Shown here: positions 24,999 through 34,595 of the stretch, one piece after another
Numbering within the stretch: position 1 is the stretch's first letter
Layout of the letters: every line of letters begins with the position of its first letter
Source of the DNA: Duganella sp. sic0402
GTDB lineage: Bacteria > Pseudomonadota > Gammaproteobacteria > Burkholderiales > Burkholderiaceae_D
Assembly: GCF_019219065.1 (NCBI RefSeq)
Contig: NZ_JAHUWK010000001.1
Location: 310,001-374,000, forward strand
Length of the DNA stretch: 64,000 nt
Direction: 5' to 3'
The notes under the pieces: generated by a model
The model's database searches: none
Told to the model about the DNA's origin: nothing
Seen by the model: the letters and a program-made list of their open reading frames with translations, nothing else
Program-made: the position numbers and the translations under genes

Positions 24999-25926
24999 GC
25001 AAGCGGTTGGCGACGCCGAAGGGGATGTGCACCATTGGGATGTTGCCAGCCGGGGATTGCAGGTGGCTGAGCTGGTCGTCGAAGAACATATGCGGCCTGA
25101 AAATGCTGAGTACGCGGGCTTTTTCCATGCCGCCGAGGAAGAAAGTTTCGTTGGCGGATACACCCCAGCTCTTCAGCGTGGTCACCACCCGCTCGTGCGC
25201 CGGCGCGCTGCGGGCGGTGATGATGGCAATGCGCAGGATTTTTTTGTAGGCCGGATCGGCGCGCTGCGCGTCTTCCTCCAGCTGCTGCATCACCGACAGT
25301 TTGCGGAACAGATCGGCCAGCGGGCCGGGCTGGTGCGGCACGGCGACCCGCTCAACTTCATGCGCGTGGAATTCGCCGACATCGTTGTTGCGCTTGAATA
25401 TGGTTTCAGACTCGTCGTCGGCGATCACGCCGTCAAAGTCGAAGGCGATGCGCAGCTCGCCGTCGCTCTCGTCGTCCTCGGTACGCGAGGGCAGTACCAG
25501 CCCGGCCGGATAGTTGGCGTCCAGCGCGCGCCGCACGTCCTCCTCGTTGGCCGACAAGAACAGCGAGGTATTGAAGGCCGGCAGATAGCGGTATGGCGAT
25601 TCGCCGGTCAGGAAGCAGGCGCGCGAGATGTCCAGGCCGTAGTGGGCGATCGAATTCATCACGCGCAGCCCGGTTTCCGGCGAATTGCGCGAAAACAGCA
25701 CCACTTCCACCGGCGAACTCTGCGGGTGGTGCTTATTAATGCTGAGGAAGCGGCGGATGAAGGGGAAGGCCACGCCCTTGTCGAGCACGGTGTCAATCTG
25801 CTGTTCCTGATAGCTGCGATAGGCCTCGGCCCCGCCTTCCAGGTACACCTGGTGCGAGGCGGTCAGGTCAAACAGGGCGCTGGAGGCGATGCCGATCACC
25901 AGCTTGTGTTCTATCGGGTAGGGCAT
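24994..25926 (-). CDS. 5'-nucleotidase (cytosolic-type, PF06189-like)
   Basis: HAD-like 5'-nucleotidase of 310 aa resembling the cytosolic nucleotidase I family, which dephosphorylates nucleoside monophosphates. Characteristic segments: VIGIASSALFDLTASHQVYLEGG at the start, VVLFSRNSPETGLRVMNSI, LFLSANEEDV, the HAD motif IAFDFDGVIADDESE near residue 165 and MFFDDQLSHLQSPA near the end. It starts at ATG 25926 and precedes mfd by 22 nt on the same strand, suggesting cotranscription of nucleotide salvage with repair. Assignment to the family is good; the preferred nucleotide is not known. Confidence 0.85.
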   Translation of the reverse strand: MPYPIEHKLVIGIASSALFDLTASHQVYLEGGAEAYRSYQEQQIDTVLDKGVAFPFIRRFLSINKHHPQSSPVEVVLFSRNSPETGLRVMNSIAHYGLDISRACFLTGESPYRYLPAFNTSLFLSANEEDVRRALDANYPAGLVLPSRTEDDESDGELRIAFDFDGVIADDESETIFKRNNDVGEFHAHEVERVAVPHQPGPLADLFRKLSVMQQLEEDAQRADPAYKKILRIAIITARSAPAHERVVTTLKSWGVSANETFFLGGMEKARVLSIFRPHMFFDDQLSHLQSPAGNIPMVHIPFGVANRLL

Positions 25927-26054
25927 GGGACTGAGCTGAGTTTGCGATGCGTTACTGTAACCGATCCGCCTGGGCGCGCGATTGATTTCTTTTCTGCAAT
26001 TTAGTCATTGCCTACAGCCAGACGCTGCGCTACATTGGCAGCTCTTTACCATGG

Positions 26055-27188
26055 ATGTGCGGCGTGCTGAATCTCGATACTCTTTTGCTGGTCCAAATTT
26101 GCGTGGCGCTGTTGACCACCGGGTTGCTGGTGGCGTCCGCCTGCTATGCCGAGAGTCCGCCAGAGCAGCGCTGGTGGGCCGCCGGCAATGTCGTTATCAC
26201 GCTCGGTATGGCGATGTCGAGCGTGCAGGCGCTGCCGCTGGTGCTGAACGCCATCGTCTGCTATGGCGTCATCGCGTTCGGGCTGGGCCTGGCGCTGCGC
26301 GGCTTGCGGGTGTACTGCGCCGAGACGCTGTCCTGGACCAGCATTGTCATCATGGCTGGTGTCGCGCTGGCGTTCGCCGCGTATTTCACGCTGGTCGTGC
26401 CAAGCTTGCGCGCACGCCTGTGTTTCAGCGGTTTTTATTTCGCGATACTGAACTGGATCTGCGCGCTGGCGGTGGCCCGGCACGGCAACTGGCGCGTGAC
26501 GGGTATCACGGTCGGCGGCTTTACCTTGCTGGGGCTGGCGCTGTTCCTGCGCGGCGTGCACATGCTGCTGCACAACGAGAACGATAGCTCGCTGGTGATC
26601 GCGCTGAGCGCGCTGATTGTGCCGCTGGCGCAAATCTGCATCGCTTTCGGCCTGATCCTGATGGTGATGTGGCGCTATGCCGAAAGGCTGAGACGCCTGT
26701 CCACGCTGGATGCGCTGACCGGTGCGCTGAACCGCGCCGGGCTGGAGATCCAGGGCAAGCGGGTCGGCTTGCGCGCCTTGCGCGGCGGCCGCAGCCTGGC
26801 GGTGATCATGATCGACGTCGATTGCTTCAAGGTGATTAACGACACCTACGGACACCCGGTCGGCGACGAGGTGCTGCGCCACCTGGCGCGGCTGGTAAAG
26901 CTGGAGCTGCGGCCGCATGATCTGCTGGCGCGCTTTGGCGGCGAGGAGTTTGTGCTGGTGCTCGACGGCGTCAGCCTGGACACCGCGCTGAATGTGGCCG
27001 AGCGGCTGCGCGCCCGCATTGAGCATGAACGGGTCGAGCTGGAGAAACTGTCGGTGCGCTACACAGCCAGCATGGGCGTGGCGTGCTCGGACCAGCACGA
27101 CTACGATCTGATCCGCCTGATCTCGGCCGGCGACGCCGCCATGTACCAGGCCAAGCGCGCCGGCCGCAACCGCATTGTGGCTGGATAG
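26055..27188 (+). CDS. Membrane diguanylate cyclase (GGEEF)
   Basis: Inner-membrane c-di-GMP synthase of 377 aa. The N-terminal 215 residues hold about six hydrophobic segments with no known sensor signature; the GGDEF domain follows (about 215-375) with RFGGEEF and an inhibitory RPHD five residues earlier. The substrate-binding block is MIDVDCFKVINDTYGHPVGDEVL. No clear Shine-Dalgarno precedes the ATG at 26055; GTG at 26064 is an alternative. It diverges from the nucleotidase gene over about 130 bp. Confidence 0.88.
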   Translation: MCGVLNLDTLLLVQICVALLTTGLLVASACYAESPPEQRWWAAGNVVITLGMAMSSVQALPLVLNAIVCYGVIAFGLGLALRGLRVYCAETLSWTSIVIMAGVALAFAAYFTLVVPSLRARLCFSGFYFAILNWICALAVARHGNWRVTGITVGGFTLLGLALFLRGVHMLLHNENDSSLVIALSALIVPLAQICIAFGLILMVMWRYAERLRRLSTLDALTGALNRAGLEIQGKRVGLRALRGGRSLAVIMIDVDCFKVINDTYGHPVGDEVLRHLARLVKLELRPHDLLARFGGEEFVLVLDGVSLDTALNVAERLRARIEHERVELEKLSVRYTASMGVACSDQHDYDLIRLISAGDAAMYQAKRAGRNRIVAG

Positions 27189-27314
27189 CCACTGTGCGCG
27201 CCGCGCCACACCCGTAACGAATGTGATTGACGCCGCCATTGGGCGGGCCGCATATTAGTTGTGACGGAACAATAGTCACAAAATCTAACTGATGGTCCAC
27301 TTACGGGGTGCGGG
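27189..27314. other. Non-coding gap with a short inverted repeat before the chemoreceptor
   Basis: TGTGAC (27260-27265) and GTCACA (27275-27280) form an inverted repeat with a 9-nt spacer. The spacing (TGTGA-N11-TCACA) is too long for a standard CRP site. I see no confident sigma70 or flagellar-sigma promoter here. Confidence 0.3.
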
Positions 27315-29060
27315 ATGTTCAAGAATCTTCTGATCAAGTGGAAACTGGCGACGCTGGTCGCTATCATGATGGTGGCCTTGCTGGTGGTGGGTTCGGCGGG
27401 GTATAGAGGGATTGCCAAGGTTGGCGATTCGGTCAACGAAATCGGCGTGGTGCGGCTGCCTTCCATCCAGGGCTTGCTGGCGATGAGCGAGGGCCAGACC
27501 GCCGTGGCAGCGGCCAATCTGTTTGCCGGTACCTATGCCAGCGATCCGCAGGCGCAGGCGCGCTTTAGCGAAGCGCTGGAGATGCGCAAGAAGGCATGGG
27601 CGAATATCGAACGCGGCTGGAAGCGCTACGAGCCGCTGCCGCAGTCGGCCGAGGAAGCGGTGTTGTGGAAGCAGTTCACCGGCGAATGGGCCGACTGGAA
27701 GGCTGCCGATGAGAAGATCGGCGTCACCATCGGCGCCATGGCGGGCAACCACGATGAACAGCAGCAGCAGCAGTTGTTCACCACCTTCCATCAGCAATAC
27801 AACCAGTCACGCCCGCTGTTCCAGAAGGCGGAGGCGTCGCTGATGAAAATCGAACGCTTGAATGAAGGCATCTCGGAGCAGAGTGTCGAGGAAGGCAAGG
27901 CAGCGGTCACCAGCGCCGAGTGGGCGATGCTGACGGCTGCGGTAATCGCGGCGGTCGTCGCGATCTGCTGCGCGGTGTACATCACCGGCGCGATCACCAA
28001 CCCGATCAACGAAGCGGTGCGGGTGGCGCAGACGGTCGCTTCCGGTGACCTGACCAGCCGCATCGAAGTGTCGACCAGGGAGGAAACCGGCCAACTGCTG
28101 GGCGCACTGAAGGATATGAACGATAGCCTGATCCGTATCGTCGGCCAGGTGCGTACCGGCACGGAGACGATTGCCACGGCATCGACGCAGATCGCTACCG
28201 GCAATCTGGATCTGTCGCAGCGTACCGAAGAGCAGGCTAGTTCGCTGGAAGAGACTGCTTCGTCAATGGAGGAACTCACCTCGACCGTGAAGCAGAATGC
28301 CGACAATGCGCGCCAGGCGAATACGCTGGCGGCGTCGGCCTCCGGTGTGGCGCAGCGCGGCGGCGATGTGGTGGCACGGGTCGTGGAAACCATGGATTCG
28401 ATTAACGCCTCGTCGGCCAAGATTGTCGATATTATTTCGGTAATCGACGGGATCGCGTTCCAGACCAATATTCTGGCGCTGAATGCGGCGGTGGAAGCGG
28501 CGCGCGCCGGTGAGCAGGGACGCGGCTTCGCGGTAGTAGCGGGCGAGGTGCGCACGCTGGCGCATCGTTCGGCGGCGGCGGCCAAGGAAATCAAGGAATT
28601 GATCGGCGACTCGGTGGAGAAGGTCGGCGCCGGCAGCAAGCTGGTGGAGGAGGCCGGTGCGACCATGGGCGAGATCGTCACCAGCGTGCAGCGCGTTACC
28701 GACATCATGGGCGAGATCAGCATGGCCACGCAGGAGCAAAGCAGTGGCATCGATCAGATCAATATGGCGGTCGGGCAGATGGATACGGTGACGCAGCAGA
28801 ATGCGGCGCTGGTGGAGCAGGCTGCTGCGGCAGCGGCGTCGTTGCAGGATCAGGCGGCGGGGCTGGCGGAGGTCGTTAGCGTGTTCCGCATGGACCAGGC
28901 GCTGGCGCCGCGCGCGCCAGCGGTGGCCGCGCCCCGGCCTGCCGCCGCCAGGCCGGCAATCGCCGCGCCGGCAGCGCGTCCGCTAGGGAAGCCCGCACCG
29001 GCAAAGCAGCCGGCCAGGAAAATGGCTGCTGCATCCTCGGACGACTGGGAAGAGTTCTGA
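27315..29060 (+). CDS. Methyl-accepting chemotaxis protein
   Basis: Chemoreceptor of 581 aa. One membrane segment (about 11-31), a periplasmic four-helix-bundle sensor (about 32-190), a second membrane segment (about 195-217), a HAMP domain (about 218-270) and a long signalling coiled coil with the conserved hairpin tip [35 protein letters not shown] (about 378-412). The methylation helices carry Glu/Gln pairs ([13 protein letters not shown]). An Ala/Pro-rich linker leads to an acidic aromatic end, DDWEEF, resembling the CheR/CheB docking pentapeptide. Ligand unknown. A terminator follows, so it is monocistronic. Confidence 0.95.
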   Translation: MFKNLLIKWKLATLVAIMMVALLVVGSAGYRGIAKVGDSVNEIGVVRLPSIQGLLAMSEGQTAVAAANLFAGTYASDPQAQARFSEALEMRKKAWANIERGWKRYEPLPQSAEEAVLWKQFTGEWADWKAADEKIGVTIGAMAGNHDEQQQQQLFTTFHQQYNQSRPLFQKAEASLMKIERLNEGISEQSVEEGKAAVTSAEWAMLTAAVIAAVVAICCAVYITGAITNPINEAVRVAQTVASGDLTSRIEVSTREETGQLLGALKDMNDSLIRIVGQVRTGTETIATASTQIATGNLDLSQRTEEQASSLEETASSMEELTSTVKQNADNARQANTLAASASGVAQRGGDVVARVVETMDSINASSAKIVDIISVIDGIAFQTNILALNAAVEAARAGEQGRGFAVVAGEVRTLAHRSAAAAKEIKELIGDSVEKVGAGSKLVEEAGATMGEIVTSVQRVTDIMGEISMATQEQSSGIDQINMAVGQMDTVTQQNAALVEQAAAAAASLQDQAAGLAEVVSVFRMDQALAPRAPAVAAPRPAAARPAIAAPAARPLGKPAPAKQPARKMAAASSDDWEEF

Positions 29061-29070
29061 TCAAACAACA

Positions 29071-29094
29071 AAGCAGCCCTCGGGCTGCTTTTTT
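29071..29094 (+). terminator. Intrinsic terminator after the chemoreceptor gene
   Basis: AAGCAGCCC (29071-29079) pairs with GGGCTGCTT (29082-29090) and is followed by further T residues, 10 nt after the stop codon. Confidence 0.88.
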
Positions 29095-29193
29095 ATTGAG
29101 CCAGATCAAACATTCGGCCGTGGCGGCGATGCAGGACGAACTTTAGCCCGGCATACAGAGTCAAACGGTAGACTCAATGCCCGGAGAATGATC

Positions 29194-29751
29194 ATGTCAG
29201 ATGCCGCCGAAAACGAAGTTGTCCGGCGTGACGGACGCAGCGAATACGATGTTCGCCTTGCAGCCATGGAAGTGAATCTCGCTGTCGTCCGCGCCAGCGG
29301 CGCCACCAAGGACGACCTGCAACTGCTGCGCAACGAAATGCTGGCTGGCCATGAGCGCATTCTGGTTCTTTTGCATGAGCACAAACTACAGTCCCAGACC
29401 GCAATGTCGCAGCAGCGCGATGAATTGAATGCGGCGTTGTCGAAACTACGCGAGGAATTTAACGCGGCGTTGTCGGCGCAGCGGCTGGACTTTCATGCTG
29501 CATTGTCGAAACTACGCGAGGACTTTAATGCTGCGCTGTCGAAACAGCGAGATGACTTTAATGCTGCCCTGTCGAAACAGAGGGAAGACTTTAATGCTGG
29601 CCTGTCGAAGCAGCGTGAAGACCAGCACACGGCGCTGGCCCAGGTGCAGATCGACCTGCACAAGGCAATGATGAGCCATATGTGGAAACTGTACGGTTTC
29701 GCATCGCTGATGCTCGGCGGCGTGTATTTTATCGCCCGCTATGTGCATTGA
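29194..29751 (+). CDS. Coiled-coil protein with 11-residue repeats and C-terminal anchor
   Basis: Unrecognised protein of 185 aa. A charged N-terminal part (residues 1-70) leads into eight tandem 11-residue units of the form S-K-[QL]-R-[ED]-[DE]-F-N-A-A-L (about 72-159), then a single hydrophobic segment near the end (MWKLYGFASLMLGGVYFIARY) that would anchor it in the inner membrane with the coil facing the cytoplasm or periplasm. Eleven-residue periodicity predicts a nearly straight hendecad coiled coil. ATG 29194 is chosen because GGAG (29183-29186) lies 7 nt before it; ATG 29188 is too close. It resembles small DUF1640-like coiled-coil membrane proteins but I cannot assign a family. Confidence 0.75.
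   Translation: MSDAAENEVVRRDGRSEYDVRLAAMEVNLAVVRASGATKDDLQLLRNEMLAGHERILVLLHEHKLQSQTAMSQQRDELNAALSKLREEFNAALSAQRLDFHAALSKLREDFNAALSKQRDDFNAALSKQREDFNAGLSKQREDQHTALAQVQIDLHKAMMSHMWKLYGFASLMLGGVYFIARYVH
29407..29670 (+). repeat. Eight tandem 33-bp repeats within the coding sequence
   Basis: Units begin at 29407, 29440, 29473, 29506, 29539, 29572, 29605 and 29638, each starting TCG (the last GCC) and each encoding 11 residues. The central units (4-6) are most alike in DNA (for example TCGAAACAG...GACTTTAATGCTG), suggesting recent duplication; the outer units have diverged. Copy number could vary between strains without breaking the frame. Confidence 0.9.
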
Positions 29752-29795
29752 TCGCGTCCGGCCGCCAGCGTCGCTAAGCAAACAAGTTCCTGCGC

Positions 29796-29801
29796 TATAA
29801 T
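29796..29801 (+). promoter_or_regulatory. Candidate -10 element for the TetR-type regulator
   Basis: TATAAT lies 30 nt before the TTG start, in an AT-rich patch. No good -35 at normal spacing, so confidence is low. Confidence 0.35.
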
Positions 29802-29831
29802 CATTATCAAAAATAAACCACAGGGACAACC

Positions 29832-30512
29832 TTGCCGGCACAATTCGACTTCCAACAATTTCAGGCGATGACGCCGCTCGATGGCGTCAATATCTGGGCC
29901 TATCTGCTTGACCGCTACGCCGACCGCATCACGGTCAAGCGGCGCAAGCCGGCGCTGGAGAACCTGGAGAAAATCTTCAACGCCACTTTCAAGCTCGCCA
30001 ACGAGGTCGGCTTCCGTGCCATGAACTTGCGCGACCTGTGCGGCGAGACAGGCTTGTCGATGGGTGGGCTATACGGTTATATCGCCAGCAAGGACCAGCT
30101 GGCGGAAATGATCGAGGACGTGGTGCGCCACGCCACCCACGAAGTACCGAAAATGTTCACCGACGTGGCCGATCCGCTGGACCGGCTGGAGGCGCTGATA
30201 CGCGCTTCGATCTACGTGTCGGAGATCTTGCAGCCGTGGTTTTATTTCGTGTTCATGGACTCGCGCGTGCTGCAAGCCGAGCAGCGCGGTACGGCCAAGG
30301 AATCCGAGCTGCATGTGCAGACCCTGTTTGCCGAGGTGATTGCGCAAGTACCTGATCTGCGCGGCAGTCCGGACCTGATCGCCGCGCATATCCTGGCCAC
30401 TTTCCAGGACTGGTATGTGAAGCGCTGGAAGTACCGCGCTGCTGACATCGGTCCGGACCGATTCGCCGACAGCGCCGTACGCATGATGCGCGGCTATCTG
30501 GCGCTAGCTTAG
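29832..30512 (+). CDS. TetR/AcrR family transcriptional regulator
   Basis: One-component regulator of 226 aa. The DNA-binding domain (about residues 40-90) contains NEVGFRAMNLRDLCGETGLSMGGLYGYIASKDQLAEMI, the TetR helix-turn-helix with its GxYxYxxSK end. The rest is a helical ligand domain with no recognisable specificity. It opens with TTG at 29832, with AGGGA about 5 nt upstream, and has a 35-residue N-terminal extension before the HTH. Its stop overlaps the convergent penicillin-binding-protein stop. No adjacent efflux or enzyme gene hints at its target. Confidence 0.88.
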   Translation: MPAQFDFQQFQAMTPLDGVNIWAYLLDRYADRITVKRRKPALENLEKIFNATFKLANEVGFRAMNLRDLCGETGLSMGGLYGYIASKDQLAEMIEDVVRHATHEVPKMFTDVADPLDRLEALIRASIYVSEILQPWFYFVFMDSRVLQAEQRGTAKESELHVQTLFAEVIAQVPDLRGSPDLIAAHILATFQDWYVKRWKYRAADIGPDRFADSAVRMMRGYLALA

Positions 30513-32914
30513 CGCCCCTGGCCGGTCGGCACCGGCTTGATGTTTTCCGCGTTCGGCTGCGTGGCTGGTGTCGCTGGTGCCGCAGCTGGCGCGGCCGGCG
30601 TCAGCGGCGCGCCGGGCACCACGTTCTCTGCGCCAGCCGGCTCATTATCGAAGTCCAGCGGCGGACGCGCGGCGTCGCCGGTGAATTCATCGTACAGCCA
30701 TTCGCCATCGACCTGAGTCAGGCCAACAGGCACCGGACGATCTTGCGGCGGACGGCCTTGCAGCGCCACGCGCATGTAGTCGATCCAGATCGGCAGCGCC
30801 ACGCTGGAGCCGAATTCCTTGCCGCCCAGCGAGCGCGAATCGTCATAACCCATCCACGACACCGCGACAATGCCACCGCCGTAGCCGGCGAACCAGCCGT
30901 CCACCGCATCGCTGGACGTACCGGTCTTGCCGGCGATGTCGGAGCGGCCCAGGCGCGCGGCCGCTGCGCCGGTGCCGGTGCGGGTTACCTGGCGCATCAG
31001 GCTATCGGTGACGAAGGCGTTGCGCGGATCAATCACGCGCGCCTCGTCCGGCAGCGTTTCGCGCGGCTTGACTTCGGAGATGATCTTGCCGTCGCCATCA
31101 ACAATCTTGGCGATCAGGTAGGGCTGCACCGAGTAGCCGCCGTTGGCGAACACCGAGTAGGCGCCGGCCAGCTGCGCCGGCGTCACTGACCCGGTACCCA
31201 GCGCCATGGTCAGGTTTTTCGGATGCTTGGCCAGGTCGAAGCCGAATTTACCCAGGTAGCTGTGCGCGTACGGCACGGTGATGGCACGCAGGATGCGCAC
31301 CGAGGCCACGTTCTTCGATTCCGACAGCGCGGTGCGCATGGTGATCGGGCCGTCGAACTTGCCATCGTCATTCTTTGGCGACCACGCTTCGTTGCCGGTT
31401 TCAGCACCGGTCAGGTTCAGCGGTACGTCGTTGATCAGCGTCAGCGGCGAGAATCCGCGTTCCAGCGACGCCGAGTAGACGAAGGGCTTGATCGACGAAC
31501 CAGGCTGGCGCCAGGCTTGCGTGACGTGGTTGAACTTCTGCAGGTTGAAGTCGAAGCCGCCGACCATGGCGTGGTAGCCGCCGGTCACCGCGTCTATCGA
31601 CACAAACGCCGCCGCCACCTGCGGCACCTGGCTGATGCTCCACGCGCCTTTATCGCTTTGCATGATGCGGATCACCGCGCCTGGGCGCAGGCGGATGGTG
31701 TCCTTGGCTTTTTCCGTCAGCGCACCGGCGACAAGGCGCAGGCCGTCTCCGCTGATGGCGATTTCCTCGCCGGCCGGATTCTGCACCTTGACCGACTTCG
31801 GCGTGGCGCTCAGCACCACGGCCGGAATCAGGCCGTCGCTGCTCGGGCGCTTCTGGATGGCTTCCTCGATGGCGTCGTCGCGTTCTTCCTCGTTGTCCGG
31901 CAGCGTGATGAAAGCCTCCGGACCGCGATAGCCGTGGCGCTGGTCGTAGTTCAGCACATTGCGGCGAGTCGATTCGTAGGCGGCTTTCTGGTCGGCCTTG
32001 AGGATGGTGGTGTAGACGCTGATGCCGCGCGTGTACGATTCTTCCTTGTACTGCGCGAACACCGCCTGGCGCGCCAGTTCGGCCACGTATTCGGCGTGCA
32101 CGTCGAAGTCCTGCCCCTTGCGCGCGTAGTGCAGGGTTTCGCGTGCGGCTTTTTTGTACTGGTCTTCGCTGATGATGTCCTGGTCGCGCATCATGCGCAG
32201 CACGATTTGCTGGCGTTGCTTGGCACGTTTCGGATTGCTGATCGGGTTGTGGCGCGCCGGATTCTGCGGCAGGCCGGCCAGCATCGCCATTTCCGCCACG
32301 TCCAGCTCTTTCAGCGACTTGCCGAAATAGGTCTGGGCGGCGCTGCCGAAGCCGAACGAGCGCTGGCCCAGGTAGATCTGGTTCATATACAGTTCCAGAA
32401 TCTGGTCCTTGTTTAGCGCAGCCTCGATTTTCAGGGCCAGCATCACTTCCTGCAGCTTGCGGCCGATGACTTTTTCGCGCGTCAGGTAGAAATTGCGCGC
32501 TACCTGCATGGTGATGGTCGAACCGCCCTGGCGGAACGAACCGCCCAGATTGGAGCGTACCGCGCCCAGCACGCGCAGGTAGTCGATGCCGTTGTGTTCA
32601 TAAAAACGCTTGTCTTCGATCGACAGCAGGGCTTTTTTCATCATCTCCGGCATGTCCTTGACCGGGATGAAGTCGCGGTGCTCCTCGCCGAATTCGCCGA
32701 TCAGGGCGTTATCGGCGGTGTAGACGCGCAGCGGGATTTTCGGCCGGTAGTCGGTGATCGCCTCCAGCGAGGGCAGGTTGGGAGCGACGTACAGCAGCAG
32801 GTAAGCCAGCAGCAGGCCGCCGGCGGCCAGGCCTGCCAGGCCGGTAAGAATGGCGGCGCGTATCATATTGCGGCGATTCAGCCACGCGGGCAGTTGGGAG
32901 TTGGAAGTTGCCAA
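30509..32914 (-). CDS. mrcA: Penicillin-binding protein 1A (bifunctional)
   Basis: Class A PBP of 801 aa that polymerises and crosslinks peptidoglycan. One N-terminal membrane anchor (about 18-45), a GT51 glycosyltransferase domain with EDKRFYEHNGID (about 98-110), GGSTITMQVARNFYL and RKLQEVMLALKIE, an OB-like insert (about 320-430), then the transpeptidase with SSIK (Ser near 472), SKN in ALSESKNVAS and KTGTSSD. The long Pro/Ala-rich tail is typical of betaproteobacterial PBP1A. It is divergent from glpD over about 105 bp. In many relatives it sits next to pil genes, which are absent here. Confidence 0.95.
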   Translation of the reverse strand: MATSNSQLPAWLNRRNMIRAAILTGLAGLAAGGLLLAYLLLYVAPNLPSLEAITDYRPKIPLRVYTADNALIGEFGEEHRDFIPVKDMPEMMKKALLSIEDKRFYEHNGIDYLRVLGAVRSNLGGSFRQGGSTITMQVARNFYLTREKVIGRKLQEVMLALKIEAALNKDQILELYMNQIYLGQRSFGFGSAAQTYFGKSLKELDVAEMAMLAGLPQNPARHNPISNPKRAKQRQQIVLRMMRDQDIISEDQYKKAARETLHYARKGQDFDVHAEYVAELARQAVFAQYKEESYTRGISVYTTILKADQKAAYESTRRNVLNYDQRHGYRGPEAFITLPDNEEERDDAIEEAIQKRPSSDGLIPAVVLSATPKSVKVQNPAGEEIAISGDGLRLVAGALTEKAKDTIRLRPGAVIRIMQSDKGAWSISQVPQVAAAFVSIDAVTGGYHAMVGGFDFNLQKFNHVTQAWRQPGSSIKPFVYSASLERGFSPLTLINDVPLNLTGAETGNEAWSPKNDDGKFDGPITMRTALSESKNVASVRILRAITVPYAHSYLGKFGFDLAKHPKNLTMALGTGSVTPAQLAGAYSVFANGGYSVQPYLIAKIVDGDGKIISEVKPRETLPDEARVIDPRNAFVTDSLMRQVTRTGTGAAAARLGRSDIAGKTGTSSDAVDGWFAGYGGGIVAVSWMGYDDSRSLGGKEFGSSVALPIWIDYMRVALQGRPPQDRPVPVGLTQVDGEWLYDEFTGDAARPPLDFDNEPAGAENVVPGAPLTPAAPAAAPATPATQPNAENIKPVPTGQGR

Positions 32915-33019
32915 AGCATCATCTCTAGTTTGCAGAAGGTTGGGCGATTATAGAGCATGGCTATTGTTACTTGGCGTCACTTGTCGTAACGTACAGGTAT
33001 ACAGCTCCAAAGGGACCAT

Positions 33020-34552
33020 ATGACGGAACCGCAGCACATACTCGATTGCGATGTCCTGATCATCGGCGGCGGCATCAATGGCGCCGGCATCGCCCGTGAT
33101 GCGGCGGGGCGCGGGCTGTCGGTCGTGCTGTGCGAGAAGGATGACCTGGCGGCACACACTTCGTCCGCCTCCACCAAGCTGATCCATGGCGGATTGCGCT
33201 ATCTGGAGTATTACGAGTTCAACCTGGTGCGCAAGGCGCTGATTGAGCGCGAAGTGCTGTTGCGCGCCGCGCCGCACATCATGCGGCCGCTGCGTTTTGT
33301 GATGCCGCATGCGCCGGGCCAGCGGCCGGCAGTGCTGATACGCGCCGGGCTGTTCCTGTACGACCTGCTGGCGCGGCGCGAGCTGCTGCCGGCGTCGTCC
33401 GGCGTCAATCTGCGCTGCCACGAGGCGGGCCGGCCGCTGAAGCCGGCGTTTTCGCGCGGTTTCCTGTATTCAGATGGCTGGGTCGACGATGCGCGGCTGG
33501 TGGTGCTGAACGCCATCGACGCCTGCGAGAAGGGCGCCACCATCCTGACCCAGGCGGTGTGCCAGAAGCTGGAACGCCTTGGCGCCAACTGGGAGGCGAC
33601 ACTGTTCAAGCCGAGCTGCGGCCAGATCCGTGTCAATGCGCGCTATGTGGTGAATGCGGCCGGGCCGTGGACCGCCGAACTGCTGCACGCGGCGCTGCCG
33701 AAGGAGGGCGGTGGCCAGCTGCGGCTGATCAAGGGCAGCCATATCGTGGTCAAGCGCCTGTTCGAGCATGAGCATGCGTATATTTTCCAGCACCGGGATG
33801 GGCGCATCGTGTTTGCAATCCCATATGAACGCGACTTCACGCTGATCGGCACGACCGACCTGGATTACCACGGCGATGCCAACCAGGTCGCCATCAGCGA
33901 GGACGAAATCGCTTATCTATGCGAGCTGGCCAGCCAGTATTTCGTTGCGCCGATTATGCCGGCTGACGTGGTGTGGACTTATTCCGGCGTGCGGCCGCTG
34001 GTGGAGGATGGCGCCGACGCCAAGGCGGTCACGCGCGACTACCGGCTGGAGATCGACAGTCACGGGCCGCCTATCCTCAGCGTCTTCGGCGGCAAGATCA
34101 CTACCTTCCGCAAGCTGGCGGAAGAGGCGGTCGACCACATCGCCAAGGCGCTGGACAACCGCCACGGCAGCTGGACCCACGACGCCTGCCTGCCGGGAGG
34201 CGATCTGTTTGGCGCCGAGCCGCAGAATCGCTCGGTGCAAGAGTTCGACGCCTGGACGCGTGCGCAGCAGAACCGCTACCCCTGGCTGCCAGCGCCGCTG
34301 CTGACGCGCTACTGCCGCGCCTACGGTACCCGCATCCACACACTGCTGTGCGACCGCAGTGGCCTGGACGACCTGGGCGACGAAATCCTGCCCGGCCTGC
34401 ATGTCGCCGAAGTGGAATATCTGCGCCGCTACGAATGGGCGCGCACCGCCCAGGATATCCTGTGGCGCCGCACCAAGCTCGGCCTGCATCTGCCAGCCGG
34501 CGCCGCCGACCAGCTCCAGTCCTGGCTCAACGAACACCCGCTGGCCAGATAA
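33020..34552 (+). CDS. glpD: Aerobic glycerol-3-phosphate dehydrogenase GlpD
   Basis: FAD enzyme of 510 aa that oxidises sn-glycerol 3-phosphate to dihydroxyacetone phosphate and passes electrons to the quinone pool at the inner membrane. The dinucleotide-binding motif IIGGGINGAGIARDAAGRG is at residues 14-32, followed by SSASTKLIHGGLRYLE and the later IGTTDLDYHGD and VFGGKITTFRKLAE typical of GlpD. ATG 33020 follows AAAGGGA. No glpF/glpK or glpR is adjacent, so the gene stands alone. A bidirectional terminator follows. Confidence 0.95.
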   Translation: MTEPQHILDCDVLIIGGGINGAGIARDAAGRGLSVVLCEKDDLAAHTSSASTKLIHGGLRYLEYYEFNLVRKALIEREVLLRAAPHIMRPLRFVMPHAPGQRPAVLIRAGLFLYDLLARRELLPASSGVNLRCHEAGRPLKPAFSRGFLYSDGWVDDARLVVLNAIDACEKGATILTQAVCQKLERLGANWEATLFKPSCGQIRVNARYVVNAAGPWTAELLHAALPKEGGGQLRLIKGSHIVVKRLFEHEHAYIFQHRDGRIVFAIPYERDFTLIGTTDLDYHGDANQVAISEDEIAYLCELASQYFVAPIMPADVVWTYSGVRPLVEDGADAKAVTRDYRLEIDSHGPPILSVFGGKITTFRKLAEEAVDHIAKALDNRHGSWTHDACLPGGDLFGAEPQNRSVQEFDAWTRAQQNRYPWLPAPLLTRYCRAYGTRIHTLLCDRSGLDDLGDEILPGLHVAEVEYLRRYEWARTAQDILWRRTKLGLHLPAGAADQLQSWLNEHPLAR

Positions 34553-34553
34553 A

Positions 34554-34579
34554 AAAACGGCGCCCGAGGGCGCCGTTTT
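34554..34579. terminator. Bidirectional terminator between glpD and the peptide transporter
   Basis: AAAACGGCGCCC (34554-34565) and GGGCGCCGTTTT (34568-34579) form a 12-bp stem with A-tract and T-tract on opposite sides, so it can stop transcripts from both converging genes. Confidence 0.88.
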
Positions 34580-34595
34580 CGCTATTGCTTCACGC

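Noticed and set aside
27260-27280. CRP-like site TGTGAC...GTCACA
   Set aside because: Arms are separated by 9 nt (11 between TGTGA and TCACA) instead of the 6 needed for a CRP site.
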